64,000 nt of DNA from positions 100,336 through 164,335 of the forward strand of contig JACTMY010000008.1 in NCBI GenBank assembly GCA_014584395.1, written 5' to 3'. This document shows, piece after piece, positions 61,960-64,000 of this stretch (position 1 is the stretch's first letter; the number at the start of each line of letters is the position of its first letter). This stretch comes from Planctomycetota bacterium (lineage in GTDB: Bacteria > Planctomycetota > Planctomycetia > Gemmatales > HRBIN36). Below the pieces are notes generated by a model. It was not told where the DNA came from and did no database searches. It saw only the letters and a list, made by a program, of their open reading frames with translations. Position numbers and translations under genes: made by a program.

Positions 61960-62076
61960 GGGGCACCTCGACGAGGAGAAGAGTCAGCGGGTTGCCATGC
62001 CCGCTTCCCGGCGGGCACGCCGCGCCAGTGTCATAACCATGTCAATGGATTATTTTACCACAACCCTGAGGCGCTA

Positions 62077-62198
62077 CAAGCCCGAAGCGCCAGCGCCGAT
62101 GTTCGATGCAACGCAAGCCCGAAGCGCCAGCGCCGGGTCGCCGCGCCCGGGTCGACCCCTCGCTCGCGCTCGGGGCTTGTCCATTCATCGCGCTCGGG
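62077..62198. repeat. REP-type repeat left of the RAYT gene
   Basis: A short copy, CAAGCCCGAAGCGCCAGCG (62078-62096), is followed by a long copy of about 84 bases (62114-62197) with the same beginning. Its ends can pair: AAGCCCGAAGCGCCAGCG with CGCTCGCGCTCGGGGCTT. The long copy is identical over at least 80 bases to the one at 62680-62761, in the same orientation. Confidence 0.8.
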
Positions 62199-62201
62199 GG
62201 G

Positions 62202-62660
62202 TTACTGTCCGTGCAGCACATACTCAATCACCGCGGCCAACCCGACCTCATCCTTCACATAGCGCGTGCTGCCATACTGTGTCCACCAGCGCTGGCGGCC
62301 GGCTCCGTTCGACTCTTCATTCAATCGCCGCGAACACCATGCCTTGCACTGACTCATCACCGTTTCTGGCAGCGCCTCCGCCGTGGCCACCAAATGGACG
62401 TGATTGGTGCGCACGTTCAGGGCATGGAGCTGCCAGCCGCGAAGTTGGCAATGCACTCTGATCGTCGATGCCACTATTGATCGTTGTGCCTCATTCAGCC
62501 AAACGGCCTCTTCGCGCATCAATGACCGAGCCTTGGCTTCCCGTTGCGCATCGGGCAATTCGATTGCGATGCTGTCCAACTTAACCCAGCCGCGGCGATC
62601 GCCCGGAAGCCAAGTTCCATACGTCGTCCAGGTGATGAAGTAAGCCAGCGGAGCGCTCAA
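62202..62660 (-). CDS. RAYT-type (REP-associated, Y1) transposase
   Basis: The 152-residue protein starts LAYFITWTTYGTWLPGDRRG, the standard RAYT/Y1 beginning. The HUH motif is in VRTNHVHLVAT; the nucleophilic Tyr is expected in the STRYVKDEVG region. It ends at VIEYVLHGQ. It is read from TTG 62660 (no in-frame ATG gives this N-terminus). RAYT proteins nick REP hairpin DNA and are thought to spread REPs. Identical REP-like repeats flank the gene on both sides. Confidence 0.88.
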   Translation of the reverse strand: MSAPLAYFITWTTYGTWLPGDRRGWVKLDSIAIELPDAQREAKARSLMREEAVWLNEAQRSIVASTIRVHCQLRGWQLHALNVRTNHVHLVATAEALPETVMSQCKAWCSRRLNEESNGAGRQRWWTQYGSTRYVKDEVGLAAVIEYVLHGQ

Positions 62661-62678
62661 CTTTCATCTCTCTCTTTC

Positions 62679-62833
62679 ACAAGCCCGAAGCGCCAGCGCC
62701 GGGTCGCCGCGCCCGGGTCGACCCCTCGCTCGCGCTCGGGGCTTGTCCATTCATCGCGCTCGCTCGCGCCCGGGTCGACCCCTCGCTCGCGCTCGGGGCT
62801 TGTCCATTCATCGCGCTCGCTCGCGCCCGGGTC
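62679..62833. repeat. REP-type repeat right of the RAYT gene, with 57-base tandem units
   Basis: After the copy shared with the left side, a 57-base unit beginning CGCGCCCGGGTC repeats directly: 62708-62764, 62765-62821, then a partial third from 62822 to 62833, where it meets the stop codon of the deaminase gene. Each unit holds one arm of the REP hairpin. Confidence 0.85.
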
Positions 62834-63269
62834 AGACCCCGATGTCTTCGTTCCAGAGTGTAGGGTGCTTACGGATGAACTCCCGCATCATCTCGATGCA
62901 GCGGGAGTCCTGTAGCACATCCACGACTACCCTCCGGCTCCGTAACAACTCTTCCTCTCCCAAAAACGTAACGTTCTCGCCAACGACGACGCGGGGGATG
63001 CGGTAGAGCAGAATTGCCCCCGAACACATCGCGCATGGGGAGAGCGTCGTATAGAGCACGCTCTGAGCGTACACCGCTGCGGGAAGCCGACCGCCATTTT
63101 CAAGAGCGTCCATCTCCCCGTGAAGGATAGCGCTGCCTTTTTGCACGCGGCGATTGTGGCCGCGGCCAATGATCTTGCCCTGATGGACAAGAACCGAGCC
63201 GATGGGAATGCCACCTTCGGCGAGGCCGGCTTGTGCTTCAGCAATCGCCGCATCCATGAATGAGTCCAT
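62832..63269 (-). CDS. Cytosine/nucleoside deaminase, FCY1-like, likely integron cassette gene
   Basis: The 145-residue zinc enzyme has ILHGEMDALENGG (His ligand and catalytic Glu) and LSPCAMCSGAILLY (two Cys ligands), followed by PRVVVGENVTFLGEEELL and ends TLWNEDIGV. The order and C-terminus closely resemble fungal-type cytosine deaminase, which converts cytosine to uracil. Its ATG begins only 7 bases after a core-like site (GTGAGGT, 63283-63277, minus strand), as in cassettes. Its stop (GTCTGAC) abuts the REP repeats. Confidence 0.88.
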   Translation of the reverse strand: MDSFMDAAIAEAQAGLAEGGIPIGSVLVHQGKIIGRGHNRRVQKGSAILHGEMDALENGGRLPAAVYAQSVLYTTLSPCAMCSGAILLYRIPRVVVGENVTFLGEEELLRSRRVVVDVLQDSRCIEMMREFIRKHPTLWNEDIGV

Positions 63270-63276
63270 TCCGTCT

Positions 63277-63343
63277 ACCTCACGTTAAGCTTTCTTGGCA
63301 CGCGAGCCGCAGCGCGGCCGTCCGCTGCATGCTGTTGTTAGAC
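63277..63343 (-). other. attC-like recombination site between cassettes
   Basis: On the minus strand the site runs from GTCTAAC (63343-63337, matching RYYYAAC) to GTGAGGT (63283-63277, one mismatch to GTTRRRY). Internal inverted arms GCAGCG and CGCTGC lie about midway. The TAA stop of the upstream gene lies inside GTCTAAC, a common cassette feature. Confidence 0.55.
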
Positions 63344-63811
63344 CGCGTTCTCGTTGAGTGCATACTTCCTCACTGCCGCATCGACTTGATCCTGTGCCGG
63401 GCCGGCGCCGACATGCAGCACGAGGTACCGCCTGAAGTCATGGGCGTCAAAGTTCGTGTTGAGCACAAAGAAGAAAGCCACGTCATCTGGACTCTCCCCA
63501 TCGTGCCACGACGTCATAACAAAGGCCGCGTCTTGAACGTCGTCGGGATCCCCGAGATGAGCCTCGACGAGCACCTCATCGATGGCATCGTGCCATGCCT
63601 CGCAGCTCTGACCGCCGCATACGGCGTATCGACATCCAGCTTCGAGCAGGTCCCTGGCAATCGCAAGACGACCCGCATCGGTGAAGCGACCGTCATGGTC
63701 CCAGATTAGGCAGGGAAACGGAAGGCCAGAGAACGGCGATGTGAATCCGTCTGGGCCAGTGATCGCCGCTCGCGCGTAGATCTTGCCGTCGTTCTCAGCC
63801 AGTACGTTCAT
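63338..63811 (-). CDS. DUF7684-like protein, likely integron cassette gene
   Basis: The 157-residue protein starts MNVLAENDGKIYARAAI and contains LEAGCRYAVCGGQSCEAWHD and VAFFFVLNTNFDAHDFRRYL, which I associate with DUF7684, a family of unknown function often found in cassettes. ATG 63811 is 16 bases after the attC core (GTTAGAC, 63833-63827, minus strand). Its TAA stop lies inside the next attC-like site. It has no promoter of its own. Confidence 0.75.
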   Translation of the reverse strand: MNVLAENDGKIYARAAITGPDGFTSPFSGLPFPCLIWDHDGRFTDAGRLAIARDLLEAGCRYAVCGGQSCEAWHDAIDEVLVEAHLGDPDDVQDAAFVMTSWHDGESPDDVAFFFVLNTNFDAHDFRRYLVLHVGAGPAQDQVDAAVRKYALNENAV

Positions 63812-63826
63812 CACGGTCTCGAAGCG

Positions 63827-63921
63827 GTCTAACGACCAAGCTCAGCCGCGGCGGGGCCACTGAGCCAGGAACTCCCAGAACCGAATCACGCCCCGCCGTC
63901 GGCTGCAGCGCCTGGTTCGGC
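63827..63921 (-). other. attC-like recombination site
   Basis: On the minus strand it runs from GCCGAAC (63921-63915, one mismatch to RYYYAAC) to GTTAGAC (63833-63827, exact GTTRRRY). The arms GCTGCAGCCGACGGCGGGG (63909-63891) and CCCCGCCGCGGCTGAGC (63856-63840) pair with two unpaired extra bases (G and A) on one side, the extrahelical bases that orient attC folding. Confidence 0.65.
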
Positions 63922-64000
63922 GACCTGCACGCCTAGTTCGGGGAGGCGGAAGCCGAGCGCTCGCCCGACCCAAGCCAGCCCGCGCATGACCGCCATAGGC
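63886..64000 (-). CDS. Partial cassette gene, C-terminal end
   Basis: From the window edge the frame reads MAVMRGLAWVGRALGFRLPE and onward to TGA at 63888-63886, 38 codons in total. It would end inside the attC-like site, as the next gene does in its own. The start is outside the window. No family can be assigned, and the frame choice is not certain. Confidence 0.4.
   Translation of the reverse strand, partial: PMAVMRGLAWVGRALGFRLPELGVQVAEPGAAADGGA

Noticed and set aside
62708..62833. CRISPR array
   Set aside because: The 57-base units are contiguous direct repeats without unique spacers and contain REP hairpin arms.

Overview
The window looks like a chromosomal segment of a planctomycete, most likely a member of the Gemmatales/Gemmataceae. 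The DNA is GC-rich. It carries several gene families typical of that phylum: an ECF sigma factor next to a Ser/Thr kinase, a second Ser/Thr kinase fused to a polytopic membrane domain, a DUF1501 Tat protein, a DUF1559 prepilin-like protein, a Tat-exported Gfo/Idh/MocA oxidoreductase, WD40 and PQQ-like propellers, a PEP-CTERM protein and many small lipoproteins. The assignment rests on gene content only.

Layout. 1-3.3 kb (mostly minus): truncated Fic protein with an upstream inverted repeat, aquaporin, two small lipoproteins. 3.6-8.8 kb (plus): GNAT acetyltransferase, rhodanese, large hybrid histidine kinase, ceramidase-like hydrolase. 8.8-13.8 kb: DHH phosphoesterase and EVE protein (minus), MazG-like pyrophosphohydrolase, DUF3592-like protein, and a WD40 gene cut by an in-frame TGA. 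13.8-25.5 kb: DUF1501, a membrane protein with an L7/L12-like tail, an ECF sigma/kinase pair followed by the remnant of another ECF gene, DUF1559, a parvulin-type isomerase, trpC and a VapBC-like pair. 25.6-35.8 kb: oxidoreductase plus S9 peptidase operon, membrane kinase, a degenerate M48-like lipoprotein, a ParB-like protein, Bax-inhibitor-1 and DUF2314 proteins, ArfB and a zinc-ribbon protein. 35.9-46.8 kb: orphan ABC ATPase, hydrolases, PepSY membrane protein, panC coupled to an unusual NAGPA-GH19 fusion, a heme-binding protein and a PLD-like protein. 47-53.7 kb: LVIVD/PEP-CTERM protein, a response regulator-histidine kinase-ECF sigma operon with three phased direct repeats upstream, then nadC-birA.

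The most unusual part is 55.5-64 kb. A radical SAM/SPASM enzyme gene overlaps a small gene whose product has a zinc ribbon, three RxMYGPxx(F/Y) repeats and a C-terminal membrane anchor, which suggests a maturase and its substrate. Next is a redoxin gene in which TGA replaces the first Cys codon of the CGPC active site, followed by a 7-bp hairpin with a GGTC loop: a strong selenoprotein candidate. Nearby is a thioredoxin-like protein with QLPQ in place of its CxxC. The right edge holds a RAYT transposase between identical REP-type repeats, and then what appear to be integron cassettes (cytosine deaminase, DUF7684-like protein, a partial gene) separated by attC-like sites.

Most other genes are housekeeping (trpC, panC, nadC, birA, arfB) or signalling and envelope functions. 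I saw no rRNA, tRNA, CRISPR array, integron integrase or selenocysteine machinery in the window.
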